Below, one piece after another: positions 27,350 through 35,512 of a DNA stretch of 64,000 nucleotides. The DNA is from Chryseobacterium populi (lineage in GTDB: Bacteria > Bacteroidota > Bacteroidia > Flavobacteriales > Weeksellaceae): the NCBI RefSeq assembly GCF_000282115.1, contig NZ_AKJY01000063.1, positions 1-64,000 on the forward strand, read 5' to 3'. The notes beneath the pieces are model-generated. The model saw only the letters and a list, made by a program, of their open reading frames with translations, had not been told where the DNA came from and ran no database searches. Both the position numbers and the translations under genes were made by a program. Within the stretch, counting starts at the first letter, position 1; every line of letters begins with the position of its first letter.

Positions 27350-28393
27350 TTAGCTGTTGATAATTATCTTTTTTGTGTAGGTTTCCCCTTTTTTTGTGCT
27401 GAGTGTTAACAGGTATATTCCGTCTGATAAACCTGAAACATCCAGTTTTTCAAGGTTGCTTTGCTTTGAAAAATCCTTTATAAGCCTTCCTGAACTATCA
27501 AACAGGTGTATTGAGACTATTTGCCGGCTATCGATATTGGTGTTACAGATGATCGTATTTTTCACGGGGTTAACTACATTGAAATAGGTGTCAGAAGTGC
27601 CGGTTTCCTGAACAGCCAAAGGAGTTGGCGTACATGTAGAATTAATGGAAATTAAGCTGTAAATAGATGCTGCGCCATTAATTTGATAATTATAGGTTCG
27701 GATTGGAGGCCCGACTTGTTTATTGACCATGTCTAGCTCAAACAAAGTAGAGTTACCACCAAAGGATGTACGTATAATATAGGCTTTGGAATAGCTTCCG
27801 TAATTTATTGAAAACGCAGCATATACGTCTGAAAATCCCAAAGCCATGTATGGGCAGCTCAGTGAAGGAGTCACCATATTGATTTCAAGTATCCCCGTCA
27901 GTGTAGATACAAAAAGCCTTCTGTCATAAAAAAAGAGATCACCTGCTATATATTGGCCAACAGGAAGATTGCCCATGTCTGTGAAAATGCCGGAGGTGGT
28001 ATCGTATCTGTATAATTTGTTTGGAGATCCTGTTCCATAGATGTATTTTCCGGAATCGGAAGTTAGTGAAGTAATTGATCCATTGGTAAGAGTGAAATCT
28101 CCAAGAAAGTCACAAGTGGAATTGGAGCTGTTTTTTCTGTATAATCTTCCTGAAGCTGTTACATAATAGATATTATTGGAGCCATCAATGGCAATATCTG
28201 TATATGTTTCCGAGAAGGTACCATTTATAGGCGGACAAAAAGGCTCGTCTATTTGGTTGGTATTTGAAATATCAAGTCTATATACCTTATTTGTATTGGT
28301 ACCGAGAATAGAGTTTACATAAAACTCCTGCGAATATAATTTTATTGAAATAAAAAAAATTCCCCAAAAAATCTTTTTTAATGTTAAGTTCAT
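27350..28393 (-). CDS. Secreted T9SS-sorted protein with propeller-like repeats
   Basis: The 347-residue protein starts with a signal peptide (IFWGIFFISIKLYSQ) and ends in a type IX secretion sorting domain (YFNVVNPVKNTIICN... SGRLIKDFS... LSDGIYLLTLSTKKGETYTKKIIIN). Between them, repeated units such as NNIYYVTASGRLYRK and GKYIYGTGSPNKLYRYD suggest a beta-propeller. It should be exported across the outer membrane and attached or released. Substrate unknown. It lies just upstream of nuoA on the same strand but the nuo promoter separates them. Confidence 0.82.
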   Translation of the reverse strand: MNLTLKKIFWGIFFISIKLYSQEFYVNSILGTNTNKVYRLDISNTNQIDEPFCPPINGTFSETYTDIAIDGSNNIYYVTASGRLYRKNSSNSTCDFLGDFTLTNGSITSLTSDSGKYIYGTGSPNKLYRYDTTSGIFTDMGNLPVGQYIAGDLFFYDRRLFVSTLTGILEINMVTPSLSCPYMALGFSDVYAAFSINYGSYSKAYIIRTSFGGNSTLFELDMVNKQVGPPIRTYNYQINGAASIYSLISINSTCTPTPLAVQETGTSDTYFNVVNPVKNTIICNTNIDSRQIVSIHLFDSSGRLIKDFSKQSNLEKLDVSGLSDGIYLLTLSTKKGETYTKKIIINS

Positions 28394-28469
28394 GGTACAT
28401 AGATTATTAGTTTATTGTAAAAATAAAAATTATTTTATAGAATAATAAATAATCTTCTGTAATTTATTG

Positions 28470-28646
28470 TTATTTTTTCATTTTTTTCAGAAGGGAAAAT
28501 GCCATAAACGAAATATAGCCGAAAAGAATACTCGCATAAGCTATATTAATTACCGTATTCGTTTTATCATCTGCTATCCGGAAAAAGAAATTGTAAATGA
28601 TAAATCCTGCGATTAAAATGGCAAAAATGATTAAATGCGGTTTCAT
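28470..28646 (-). CDS. Small membrane protein, 58 residues
   Basis: An ATG at 28646 opens a 58-residue frame, with hydrophobic segment LIIFAILIAGFIIYNFFF (residues 5-22) and a second span (IAYASILFGYISFMAFSLL), ending in a lysine-rich tail KKMKK. Two spans with a short polar loop (RIADDKTNT) give the look of a real small inner-membrane protein. Function unknown. Its start codon abuts a tandem array of 7-base repeats on the upstream side. Confidence 0.65.
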   Translation of the reverse strand: MKPHLIIFAILIAGFIIYNFFFRIADDKTNTVINIAYASILFGYISFMAFSLLKKMKK

Positions 28647-28693
28647 GAATTATGAATTATGAATTATGAGTTATGAGTTATGAGTTATGAGTT
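28645..28693. repeat. Seven tandem copies of a 7-bp repeat
   Basis: Three copies of ATGAATT are followed by four of ATGAGTT without gaps. The array lies immediately upstream of the small membrane protein gene and then grades into TAGAGTTTAGAGTTTAAAGTT-like degenerate repeats. Copy-number change could occur by slippage. Confidence 0.85.
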
Positions 28694-28837
28694 GCGTGAT
28701 TCGGGTGTAGAGTTTAGAGTTTAAAGTTTAAAGTTCAGGACTTAAGTTTTTGATAATATTTTTTTGATTTTATAAGTGTAAATGATTCCTAGTGTCAAAT
28801 GAAATCAGTGTAAGTTCTTAAATTACACTTTCACTTA

Positions 28838-29971
28838 TCACTCATAATTAATTGTTAGTGAGTACGTTCTCCTCCTTTTATGGTTCACCGGATTATAATC
28901 CTGCCAGAGAACCTGTACACTTTTGTTTTCTTCCAGTTCAGGGTTGGTTTCTGCAAAATTGATCCCCATACTGGTAAACCGTACAAATATTTCTTTAAAA
29001 ATAATGGCTGTAACCCCACGCCTCTGGTATTCAGGATGAATTCCGATAAGATAAAAATTAGCCCGATCGTTTTTCTTTCCGGCCTGTAAAAAATGCCACC
29101 ATCCGAACGGGAATAATTTTCCTTTTGATTTTTGCAAGGCTTTTGAATAAGAAGGCATTGTAATGGCAAATGAAACCAATTCCTGATTTTCATCTACGAC
29201 ACAGATCACATAATTCTTATCAATAAAAGGGAAATATTTTTCTTTATACGTTTTTATTTGTTCGTCAGAAATAGGAGTGTAGGTGGAAAGATGTTTGTAA
29301 GTTTCATCCAATAGTTTAAACATAGGTTCTACATAAGGCACAATCTCTTCTTTTGATTTGAAATGTAAAACTTTAAGCTTGTATTTCTGTGCGATCAGTC
29401 CACTGAATTTTTCCACTTTTTCAGGTAAGACCTTCGGGAAATTCATTTCAAACTCTACCCATTCTTTTTCTTTTGTCATCCCGAGGGCTTCAAGATGTTT
29501 GGGGTAGTATTCATGATTATAGATCCCGATCATGGTAGCCAGTTTATCGAAGCCCATAGTCAGCATTCCGGCCTTATCAAGATTGGTGAAACCCATTGGT
29601 CCCTCAATTTTATCAATATTGTTTTCTTTAGCGTAGTCTATTGCTTTTTGAATCAGGGCTGCAGAAACTTCCCGGTCATCAATAAAATCTATCCATCCGA
29701 AACGTACTTTTCTGATACCTAATTCCTTTTCCTCTTTATGATTGATTATCACTGCAATCCTTCCCACCACTTTATTGTCTTTCATGGCAAGGAATTGTCT
29801 GGATTCCGAATAGCTTAAGGCCGGGTTTTCTTTTGCGTTCCAGATTTTAAATTCATCCTTAATAAAAGACGGAACATAATAAGGATTGTTCTTGTACAAA
29901 TCCATTGGAAACATTACAAATTTTTTTAATTCATTCTGCGTTTTTACATCAATAACTGAAACTTTAGACAT
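28838..29971 (-). CDS. GNAT-like N-acetyltransferase family protein
   Basis: The 377-residue protein has a GNAT-like fold. The N-terminal half carries FLAMKDNKVVGRIAVIINHK and GPMGFTNLDKAGMLTMGFD, and the C-terminal half has FYLIGIHPEYQRRGVTAIIFKEIF, an acetyl-CoA-loop-like Q/RxxG motif. I recognise it as the long Bacteroidota GNAT-like family; the substrate is unknown. The start is set at the ATG at 29971 because the upstream in-frame TTG overlaps the -7 promoter box. Confidence 0.75.
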   Translation of the reverse strand: MSKVSVIDVKTQNELKKFVMFPMDLYKNNPYYVPSFIKDEFKIWNAKENPALSYSESRQFLAMKDNKVVGRIAVIINHKEEKELGIRKVRFGWIDFIDDREVSAALIQKAIDYAKENNIDKIEGPMGFTNLDKAGMLTMGFDKLATMIGIYNHEYYPKHLEALGMTKEKEWVEFEMNFPKVLPEKVEKFSGLIAQKYKLKVLHFKSKEEIVPYVEPMFKLLDETYKHLSTYTPISDEQIKTYKEKYFPFIDKNYVICVVDENQELVSFAITMPSYSKALQKSKGKLFPFGWWHFLQAGKKNDRANFYLIGIHPEYQRRGVTAIIFKEIFVRFTSMGINFAETNPELEENKSVQVLWQDYNPVNHKRRRTYSLTINYE

Positions 29972-29995
29972 AGCTTTATGAGGGTAATTTAAGGA

Positions 29996-30003
29996 CAAAT
30001 ATA
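29996..30003 (-). promoter_or_regulatory. -7 promoter element of the GNAT-like gene
   Basis: On the minus strand TATATTTG matches TAnnTTTG and ends 24 bases before the ATG at 29971. Confidence 0.5.
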
Positions 30004-30066
30004 ATTAATAAAATGCAATACTTTGGCACAGTTTTTACATCTTAAAGGATAAAAAATTTATTTAAA

Positions 30067-30777
30067 ATGACGGGTTATTATATTATTATTGGAATTTCAA
30101 TGCTTGTGAGCTGGTATGTCTCATGGAAGTTGAAGTCCAAATTCGAATATTATTCCAATGTACATCTCAGAAACGGGCTTTCCGGAAAAGAAGTGGCGGA
30201 AAAAATGTTGCGGGACAATGGAATTAATGATGTACAGGTGATTTCTGTTCCAGGACAGCTTACAGACCACTATAATCCTGCAGACAAAACAGTAAATCTT
30301 TCAGAAGGAGTTTATATGCAGAGAAATGCAGCTGCGGCCGCAGTGGCAGCCCATGAATGTGGGCATGCTGTACAGCATGCAGTTGGATATTCCATGCTTC
30401 AGTTACGTTCCAAACTGGTGCCTGTAGTCAACATAAGCTCTAATTTAATGCAGTTTGTTCTTATTGCCGGGATTGCCATTATGGCTGCAACAAGAACGAT
30501 TGATGATCCGAATGGAAATTCAACGGTTTTAATGATCGGTGTCATTATGTTTGCCGTAACCACACTTTTTGCTTTTGTAACCCTTCCGGTAGAATATGAT
30601 GCAAGCAACAGGGCCATGAAATGGCTGAAAGATACGGGAACCGTAACGGCAGAAGAATATGTAGGGGTTCAGGACAGTTTAAAGTGGGCTGCGAGAACAT
30701 ATCTTGTGGCTGCGATAGGATCTTTGGCACAACTTCTTTATTGGGTATCATTATTGATGGGCAGCAGAAGAAATTAG
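30067..30777 (+). CDS. YugP-like neutral zinc metallopeptidase
   Basis: The 236-residue inner-membrane protein contains the zinc-protease motif HECGH (in AAVAAHECGHAVQHA), a DHYNPADKTVNLSEGVY segment before it, and hydrophobic helices at the N terminus, after the motif and at the C terminus. This matches the YugP/DUF zinc metallopeptidase family whose substrates are unknown. It is convergent with the YigZ gene, with no bases between them. Confidence 0.87.
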   Translation: MTGYYIIIGISMLVSWYVSWKLKSKFEYYSNVHLRNGLSGKEVAEKMLRDNGINDVQVISVPGQLTDHYNPADKTVNLSEGVYMQRNAAAAAVAAHECGHAVQHAVGYSMLQLRSKLVPVVNISSNLMQFVLIAGIAIMAATRTIDDPNGNSTVLMIGVIMFAVTTLFAFVTLPVEYDASNRAMKWLKDTGTVTAEEYVGVQDSLKWAARTYLVAAIGSLAQLLYWVSLLMGSRRN

Positions 30778-31380
30778 TCAGTCTGGAAATTTAAAAGAAA
30801 TATTTTGCATCTCGGATAATTTTTCTGAGATGCTTTCTTTTTGGGCTATTTTTAAAGAAGCTGTCAGAACACAGTTTTCATTTGCATCGAAATTCAAAAC
30901 CTTAGCATCAAATTTTGATAGCAGCGTGAAGATGGTATTCTGCTGATTAAAATTAAAGTGAATTTCAATCTGAGTTTCTAACTCTTTTATAATGATATGG
31001 GTTTCTTCCAGGGTAATTTTTGCAGATTCTTTGTAAGCTTTAACCAATCCGGAAACTCCTAGTTTTGTACCGCCGTAATAACGCACCACAATTATCAGAA
31101 CGTTTGTAATTTCATGGGCTAATAATTGATTGTAGATAGGTAACCCGGCGCTTCCGGACGGTTCTCCATCATCATTCGCGCGATAGTTTTCACCATTAAG
31201 GCCCATCCTGAAAGCATAACAATGATGAGTCGCTTTTGGATGCTCTGCCCTGATTTTTTCCAGCGCACGCTTAAGCTCTCCTTCATTACTGACCGGGAAA
31301 GCAAATCCGATAAATTTGCTTCCTTTTTCTTTCAACAAAGTATTTTCTATGGGTTTTTCTATGGTTTTGTATTCAAACAT
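30778..31380 (-). CDS. YigZ/IMPACT family protein
   Basis: The 200-residue protein has the UPF0029/IMPACT N-terminal domain with KGSKFIGFAFPVSNEGE, ATHHCYAFRMG, DDGEPSGSAGLPI and VVRYYGGTKLGVSGL. Homologues interact with the translation apparatus or resemble EF-G domains; the bacterial role is unclear. It carries its own start with no operon partner. Confidence 0.88.
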   Translation of the reverse strand: MFEYKTIEKPIENTLLKEKGSKFIGFAFPVSNEGELKRALEKIRAEHPKATHHCYAFRMGLNGENYRANDDGEPSGSAGLPIYNQLLAHEITNVLIIVVRYYGGTKLGVSGLVKAYKESAKITLEETHIIIKELETQIEIHFNFNQQNTIFTLLSKFDAKVLNFDANENCVLTASLKIAQKESISEKLSEMQNISFKFPD

Positions 31381-31457
31381 ATTCGCTCTGCAATTAGTCG
31401 TGCAAAATTAAGCTTTAGAATTAAGTATTCACAAAGGTAACGGAAAGTAATTCAATG

Positions 31458-31482
31458 AAAAAAGAGCGTTTCCGCTCTCTTT
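31458..31482 (-). terminator. Terminator of the cysteine-rich peptide gene
   Basis: The stem AGAGCG (31463-31468) with CGCTCT (31473-31478) is followed on the minus strand by a run of six T. It lies about 25 bases after the peptide stop codon. Confidence 0.7.
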
Positions 31483-31504
31483 ATCAATGTATACATAAAA
31501 TATT

Positions 31505-31675
31505 TTAGCATGCTTCCGGAAAAGATCCTTCAATCCAGGGTGGTGGGCAGCTCATGCTTGAAGGATTAGGGCAGCATTGTAACTGCAGTTCCGGCGGATA
31601 AAATGTGCAGCACTTTCTGATTCCTCCGGTTACTTTTTTTAAATTCTGGCGGTTGATTTTCTTTAGATTTTTCAT
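31505..31675 (-). CDS. Cysteine-rich peptide with double-glycine leader (bacteriocin-like)
   Basis: This 56-residue frame begins MKNLKKINRQNLKKVTGG, a leader peptide ending in the double-glycine site (residues 17-18) used by C39-peptidase ABC exporters. The predicted core is 38 residues with six cysteines (22, 23, 34, 35, 43 and 56), arranged as CC, CC, C, C and proline-rich (SCPPPW). The leader style is the one I associate with 'bacteriocin-like' peptides of Chryseobacterium. It has its own terminator and no exporter or modifying enzyme in the neighbourhood. Whether the product is antimicrobial, a signal or something else is unknown. Confidence 0.75.
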   Translation of the reverse strand: MKNLKKINRQNLKKVTGGIRKCCTFYPPELQLQCCPNPSSMSCPPPWIEGSFPEAC

Positions 31676-31753
31676 AATAATTTGATTTAGCTACAGCCAA
31701 ATTAATTATTTTATTTCAATTTGTAGTGATTATTTGAAAAAATAATCTGCTTT

Positions 31754-32773
31754 TTATGAATAGTAAAAATAAATACTGTTATCTCTTACAGACCGGATTT
31801 CCGAAGGCTGGTAATTAAATTCAGGAGCTTTTGTCCCGTTTTCAAGCTTTAAATTTTCATTCTTAATGACTATGGTTTCATCCCAAAGACCGGCATCTAT
31901 AAATTGCTGTAACGTGAAACGTCCGCCTTCAATGATAACTGATTGAATCTGCTCTTTATATAAAGTATCCATCAGATCCGGAAGGAAATTTTGTTTCCCA
32001 ATTTTAATAAACCGGATACTGCCTTCGTATTTTTCTTTTATAGAATTTAATATTAAGGTTTTAGCTTCATTATTATATATTTTGAAATCCTGTGGAACTT
32101 TTAAATTGAAATCAATTAAAATTCTGACCGGATGGGTTCCCTCTGCATTTCTTACAGTTAAGCCCGGATTATCATTCAACGCTGTTTGAGTTCCTACTAA
32201 AATAGCATGCTCATCAGCTCTTAACTGATGTACGAATTGGTTCACCAGGGAGTTTGAAATAGAATAGGGTTTAAAATCTTTGTCTAAAAAACCATCATCG
32301 GATTCCGCCCATTTCAGAATGATATAGGGTCTTTTCTTTTCATGATAAGTGAAGAATCTTTTGTTGAGTTTAATACATTCTTTTTCTAAAACTCCGGAAA
32401 CAGCTTCTATTCCTGCATCCTGAATGATTTTTTTTCCTTTTCCGTTTACTTTATCGTGAGAATCCATTGCTCCGATCACCACTTTTTTAAACCCGAGTTC
32501 TTTAATTTTCAGGGCACAGGGTGGTGTTTTTCCATAATGTGCACAGGGTTCCAAAGAAACATAAATGGTAGATTCGGGAATGAGATCTTTATTAACTACA
32601 GAATTAATTGCATTAATTTCTGCATGGTTTTCTCCTGCTTTATGATGATAGCCTTCCCCGATGATTTCCCCGTTATGTACAATCACGCTTCCTACCAACG
32701 GATTGGGGTAGGTTTTGCCCAAAGCTTTCTGAGCCAGTTCGATGCACCTTTTTATGTAAAATTCGTCTTCCAT
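31754..32773 (-). CDS. ribD: Bifunctional riboflavin biosynthesis deaminase/reductase
   Basis: RibD deaminates the pyrimidine intermediate and reduces its ribosyl chain in flavin synthesis. The N-terminal deaminase has the zinc motifs HAE (in GENHAEINAI) and PCAHYGKTPPC; the C-terminal reductase has AILVGTQTALNDNPGLTVR and VIIEGG. The start MEDEFYIKRC at 32773 fits family alignments; an upstream in-frame ATG would be inside the preceding terminator hairpin. Length is 339 residues, normal. No FMN riboswitch is seen. Confidence 0.95.
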   Translation of the reverse strand: MEDEFYIKRCIELAQKALGKTYPNPLVGSVIVHNGEIIGEGYHHKAGENHAEINAINSVVNKDLIPESTIYVSLEPCAHYGKTPPCALKIKELGFKKVVIGAMDSHDKVNGKGKKIIQDAGIEAVSGVLEKECIKLNKRFFTYHEKKRPYIILKWAESDDGFLDKDFKPYSISNSLVNQFVHQLRADEHAILVGTQTALNDNPGLTVRNAEGTHPVRILIDFNLKVPQDFKIYNNEAKTLILNSIKEKYEGSIRFIKIGKQNFLPDLMDTLYKEQIQSVIIEGGRFTLQQFIDAGLWDETIVIKNENLKLENGTKAPEFNYQPSEIRSVRDNSIYFYYS

Positions 32774-32781
32774 ATTGAATG

Positions 32782-32818
32782 AAAAAGGCGAAGCCAAATT
32801 GCTTTGCTCCGCCTTTTT
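32782..32818 (-). terminator. Terminator between the DUF349 gene and ribD
   Basis: Arms AAAAAGGCG (32782-32790) and CGCCTTTTT (32810-32818) are exact complements and are followed by T on the minus strand. The ribD ATG starts only nine bases downstream, so ribD must use read-through or an overlapping promoter. Confidence 0.75.
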
Positions 32819-32834
32819 AAATTTTAAAATTATA

Positions 32835-34640
32835 TTATTCTCCAGCGATAATGCTGTGAAGATTTTGTTTTAAAGTTTCCAGATGAGCTTTTTTCTCATC
32901 AATCGAGTTGAAGGTATCTTTCAACAGCGGATTTTCTTTTGATGGGTTTTTGAAAAATGCCAGGTTGTTTTCCAGTTTCACGATTTCAGCTTCAAGATCA
33001 GAGATCTGGCTCTTGATTTTTCTTGCTTTATCGGTAAGCTGATTTTCTGATAATCCTTCTTCTTTAAGTTCAAGTTCATTGATTTTATTCAGTTTCAGCT
33101 TTTCTCTCAAAGTCTTATTGAACTCAGAGTTGATTGAAATTTTGTCTCTCGGAACTTTCCCGATATTATTCCACGCTGTTTTGATCGCTTCAATCCTTTC
33201 AATGCTGCCTTCTTCATCAGTTACTGTTTTCAGATCTTCAAGAATGTCTTTTTTATTTTTGTAGTTCTCTTTCCAGTTGTCTGTAGAAACATTGCTTTTC
33301 TCTCTGTAGTTGTTGAAAAATGTATTACATGCATCGCGGAACTCATCCCAGATTTTATTGGTCATACTCTTTGGGACGTGGCCAATCTTTTTCCAGTCTT
33401 CCTGTAATTTTTTGAATAACGGAACGGCAATATCCCATTCTTCATTATTCATATTATCTTTAGCCGTCTGGATCAGCTTTAATTTTTCATCCAGGTTAGT
33501 CTGTTGAGATCCTTTTAAAGATTTATAGTAATTGTTCTTCGTTGTATTGAATGCCCTGAGTGTTGTTTTAAAATCATTCCAGTTTTGGTTGGATGATTTT
33601 CTTGGAACACTTCCGGTTTTTAAAAAGTCTGAACGTAAATCCTCAACTCTTCTGATTGCATTCTGCCAGTAATTGTGATTGGGTGTTTCAGAAGGTTCGG
33701 AAAGTTTTTTGATTTCTGCGATGATCTGGTTTTTCTTTTCAAAATTGGCGATCTGCTCAGATTCTATGGCTGCAGAAAGTTCAGATTTTCTTTCGTGAAT
33801 TTTATTGGAGATTTCTTTGAATTCTTCCCATGTTTTTTCACGGAATTCTTCTGCTACCGGCTCGGCTTCTTCCTTCCAGAGCTTATGAAGGTACTGTAAC
33901 TCATTTAATGCTTTCTGAATGATAGGTTCGTTTTCAAGCTCTTTGGCACGGGCAATAATGTGTTGTCTTTTTTCAAGATTGTGGCTGTATTCCTGTTCCA
34001 AGAATTCCTTATTTAGGTCCAGCATCTGGTAGAATTGATTCAGGTGGTGGAAGTAATTATTATTCAGGATTTTGAATTCCGATTTAGCAACCTGTCCGGC
34101 ATTTGACCATTCTTCTTTGATCTCGCGGATAGATTTGAAAAGGTTAACGCCCGGCTCGGAGTTGGTATAAAGATTTTTAAGCCTTTCAATAATATTCTGA
34201 CGGTGATCCAGATTTTTTTTCTGCTCTTCCTCCTGCCCTTTCTGGAAATCATCATGTTTTTCCCTGAAAATATTGACCAGCGCTGAAAATTTAGCTTGTG
34301 AAGGATGTTCGTAGCTAAAATTTTCGGGAGCATTTCCGGCGTCTACATATTCGTGCTTTTTGTCTTCCACTTCATCGTGGATGTAATGACTTGCTTTTTC
34401 TTTGAGGAGATTGAAATTTCTAAAATCTTCACCGGCATTGGGAGCGTTAATGATTTTTTCCATTTCTTTCAAAGCATCAGCCAAAGTGATATCAGCATCT
34501 ACAGGGTCTTCCAAATGCTCTGTCTCTTCTTCATGGGCATCTTCATCATGAGATGGATCGTTTTGTGATGTTTGTTCTTGAGATACTTCAGTAGAATTTT
34601 TGTTTTCTTCGTTTTCAGAAAGATTGTTTTCTGTAGTCAT
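32835..34640 (-). CDS. DUF349 repeat protein
   Basis: A 601-residue, highly charged and mostly helical cytoplasmic protein. After an acidic low-complexity N terminus (about 1-60), it contains four or more copies of the DUF349 unit, seen as W(K/N)xxG.VP(K/R) stretches such as DWKKIGHVPKSMTNKIWDEF, AWNNIGKVPRDK and LKTGSVPRKSSNQNW. The C terminus is a coiled coil (KIKSQISDLEAEIVKLENN). Function of the family is unknown. Confidence 0.87.
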   Translation of the reverse strand: MTTENNLSENEENKNSTEVSQEQTSQNDPSHDEDAHEEETEHLEDPVDADITLADALKEMEKIINAPNAGEDFRNFNLLKEKASHYIHDEVEDKKHEYVDAGNAPENFSYEHPSQAKFSALVNIFREKHDDFQKGQEEEQKKNLDHRQNIIERLKNLYTNSEPGVNLFKSIREIKEEWSNAGQVAKSEFKILNNNYFHHLNQFYQMLDLNKEFLEQEYSHNLEKRQHIIARAKELENEPIIQKALNELQYLHKLWKEEAEPVAEEFREKTWEEFKEISNKIHERKSELSAAIESEQIANFEKKNQIIAEIKKLSEPSETPNHNYWQNAIRRVEDLRSDFLKTGSVPRKSSNQNWNDFKTTLRAFNTTKNNYYKSLKGSQQTNLDEKLKLIQTAKDNMNNEEWDIAVPLFKKLQEDWKKIGHVPKSMTNKIWDEFRDACNTFFNNYREKSNVSTDNWKENYKNKKDILEDLKTVTDEEGSIERIEAIKTAWNNIGKVPRDKISINSEFNKTLREKLKLNKINELELKEEGLSENQLTDKARKIKSQISDLEAEIVKLENNLAFFKNPSKENPLLKDTFNSIDEKKAHLETLKQNLHSIIAGE

Positions 34641-34696
34641 AGCAAATCTTTTATGTGAGTGGCGTTTAATATCTTTTTAAAATAAAGCTGAAAAGC

Positions 34697-34704
34697 CAAA
34701 TATA
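34697..34704 (-). promoter_or_regulatory. -7 promoter element of the DUF349 gene
   Basis: TATATTTG on the minus strand matches TAnnTTTG, about 56 bases before the ATG at 34640. No matching -33 element is seen. Confidence 0.4.
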
Positions 34705-34717
34705 GTACTAATTTATG

Positions 34718-35455
34718 TTATTTTTTTTGAAAATTCCAAATTTCCCAAGCTTTTTCTGCTTGCTGCTCAAGCATGTAGTAGCCGTTCACTGTTTTTGCTC
34801 CTTGTTCAGCAGCGTTAATAATGAATTGGGTGTAATTTGGATTGTATATTAAATCTATGATCAGGTGCTCATTTGAAAGTCCTTCAAAAGGGAAGCCAAG
34901 ACAATCTTCCACATTAGGGAAAGTACCGACAGGAGTGGTCTGGATGATCAGTTGATGATTTCTAACGGTTTCTTTATCAAGGTTTTCAAAATTCAATTCT
35001 GAGGTTCTTGCAACGGTCTTTGAGGAAATGCCATGTTTATCCAGAATATATTTTACCGCTTTGGCCGCTCCTCCGTTTCCGAGAATCAAAGCGGAAGTAT
35101 GATGGGCTTTTTTATGAAGCAGCAGTGTTTTTTCAAACCCGAATGCATCTGTATTGTAGCCTGTTCTTTTACCGTTTTGAATGGCCACACAGTTGACGGC
35201 ACCGATTTTTTCTGCTTCATCACTTAATTCATCCAGATAGCCAATGATTTTTTCTTTATAGGGAATTGTTACATTAAAGCCTAAAAGCTCAGGGGTTGAG
35301 AACAGGTTTTCTACTTCATCGATTTCATTAAGATCGAAGATGTCGTAAGAAAAGCCTTTAAGCATTAATTTCTGAAACTTGTCTTCGAAAAATTTTTTAG
35401 AAAAAGAATAGGAAATATTTCTTCCTATCAGGCCTAATTTTTTATTGGAATCCAT
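34718..35455 (-). CDS. aroE: Shikimate dehydrogenase
   Basis: AroE reduces 3-dehydroshikimate with NADPH in aromatic amino acid synthesis. The 245-residue protein has the substrate signatures GRNISYSFSKKFFE and GFNVTIPYKEKI (Lys is catalytic), GAVNCV, YNTDAFGFEKTL and the nucleotide-binding LGNGGAAKAVKYIL. It is slightly shorter than enterobacterial AroE, as in other Bacteroidota. It stands after the terminator of the endonuclease gene. Confidence 0.95.
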   Translation of the reverse strand: MDSNKKLGLIGRNISYSFSKKFFEDKFQKLMLKGFSYDIFDLNEIDEVENLFSTPELLGFNVTIPYKEKIIGYLDELSDEAEKIGAVNCVAIQNGKRTGYNTDAFGFEKTLLLHKKAHHTSALILGNGGAAKAVKYILDKHGISSKTVARTSELNFENLDKETVRNHQLIIQTTPVGTFPNVEDCLGFPFEGLSNEHLIIDLIYNPNYTQFIINAAEQGAKTVNGYYMLEQQAEKAWEIWNFQKK

Positions 35456-35460
35456 CTGTC

Positions 35461-35494
35461 AAAAATAAAAAAAAGACCAAATAAATCGGTCTTT
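35461..35494 (-). terminator. Terminator after the endonuclease I gene
   Basis: Stem AAAGACC (35472-35478) with GGTCTTT (35488-35494), followed on the minus strand by a run of T. It separates the endonuclease gene from aroE. Confidence 0.8.
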
Positions 35495-35512
35495 AGTTTG
35501 AAATATTTTTTG

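Noticed and set aside
28645..28740. Tandem repeats considered as a CRISPR array
   Set aside because: Units are only 7 bp with no spacers, so this is a simple tandem repeat.
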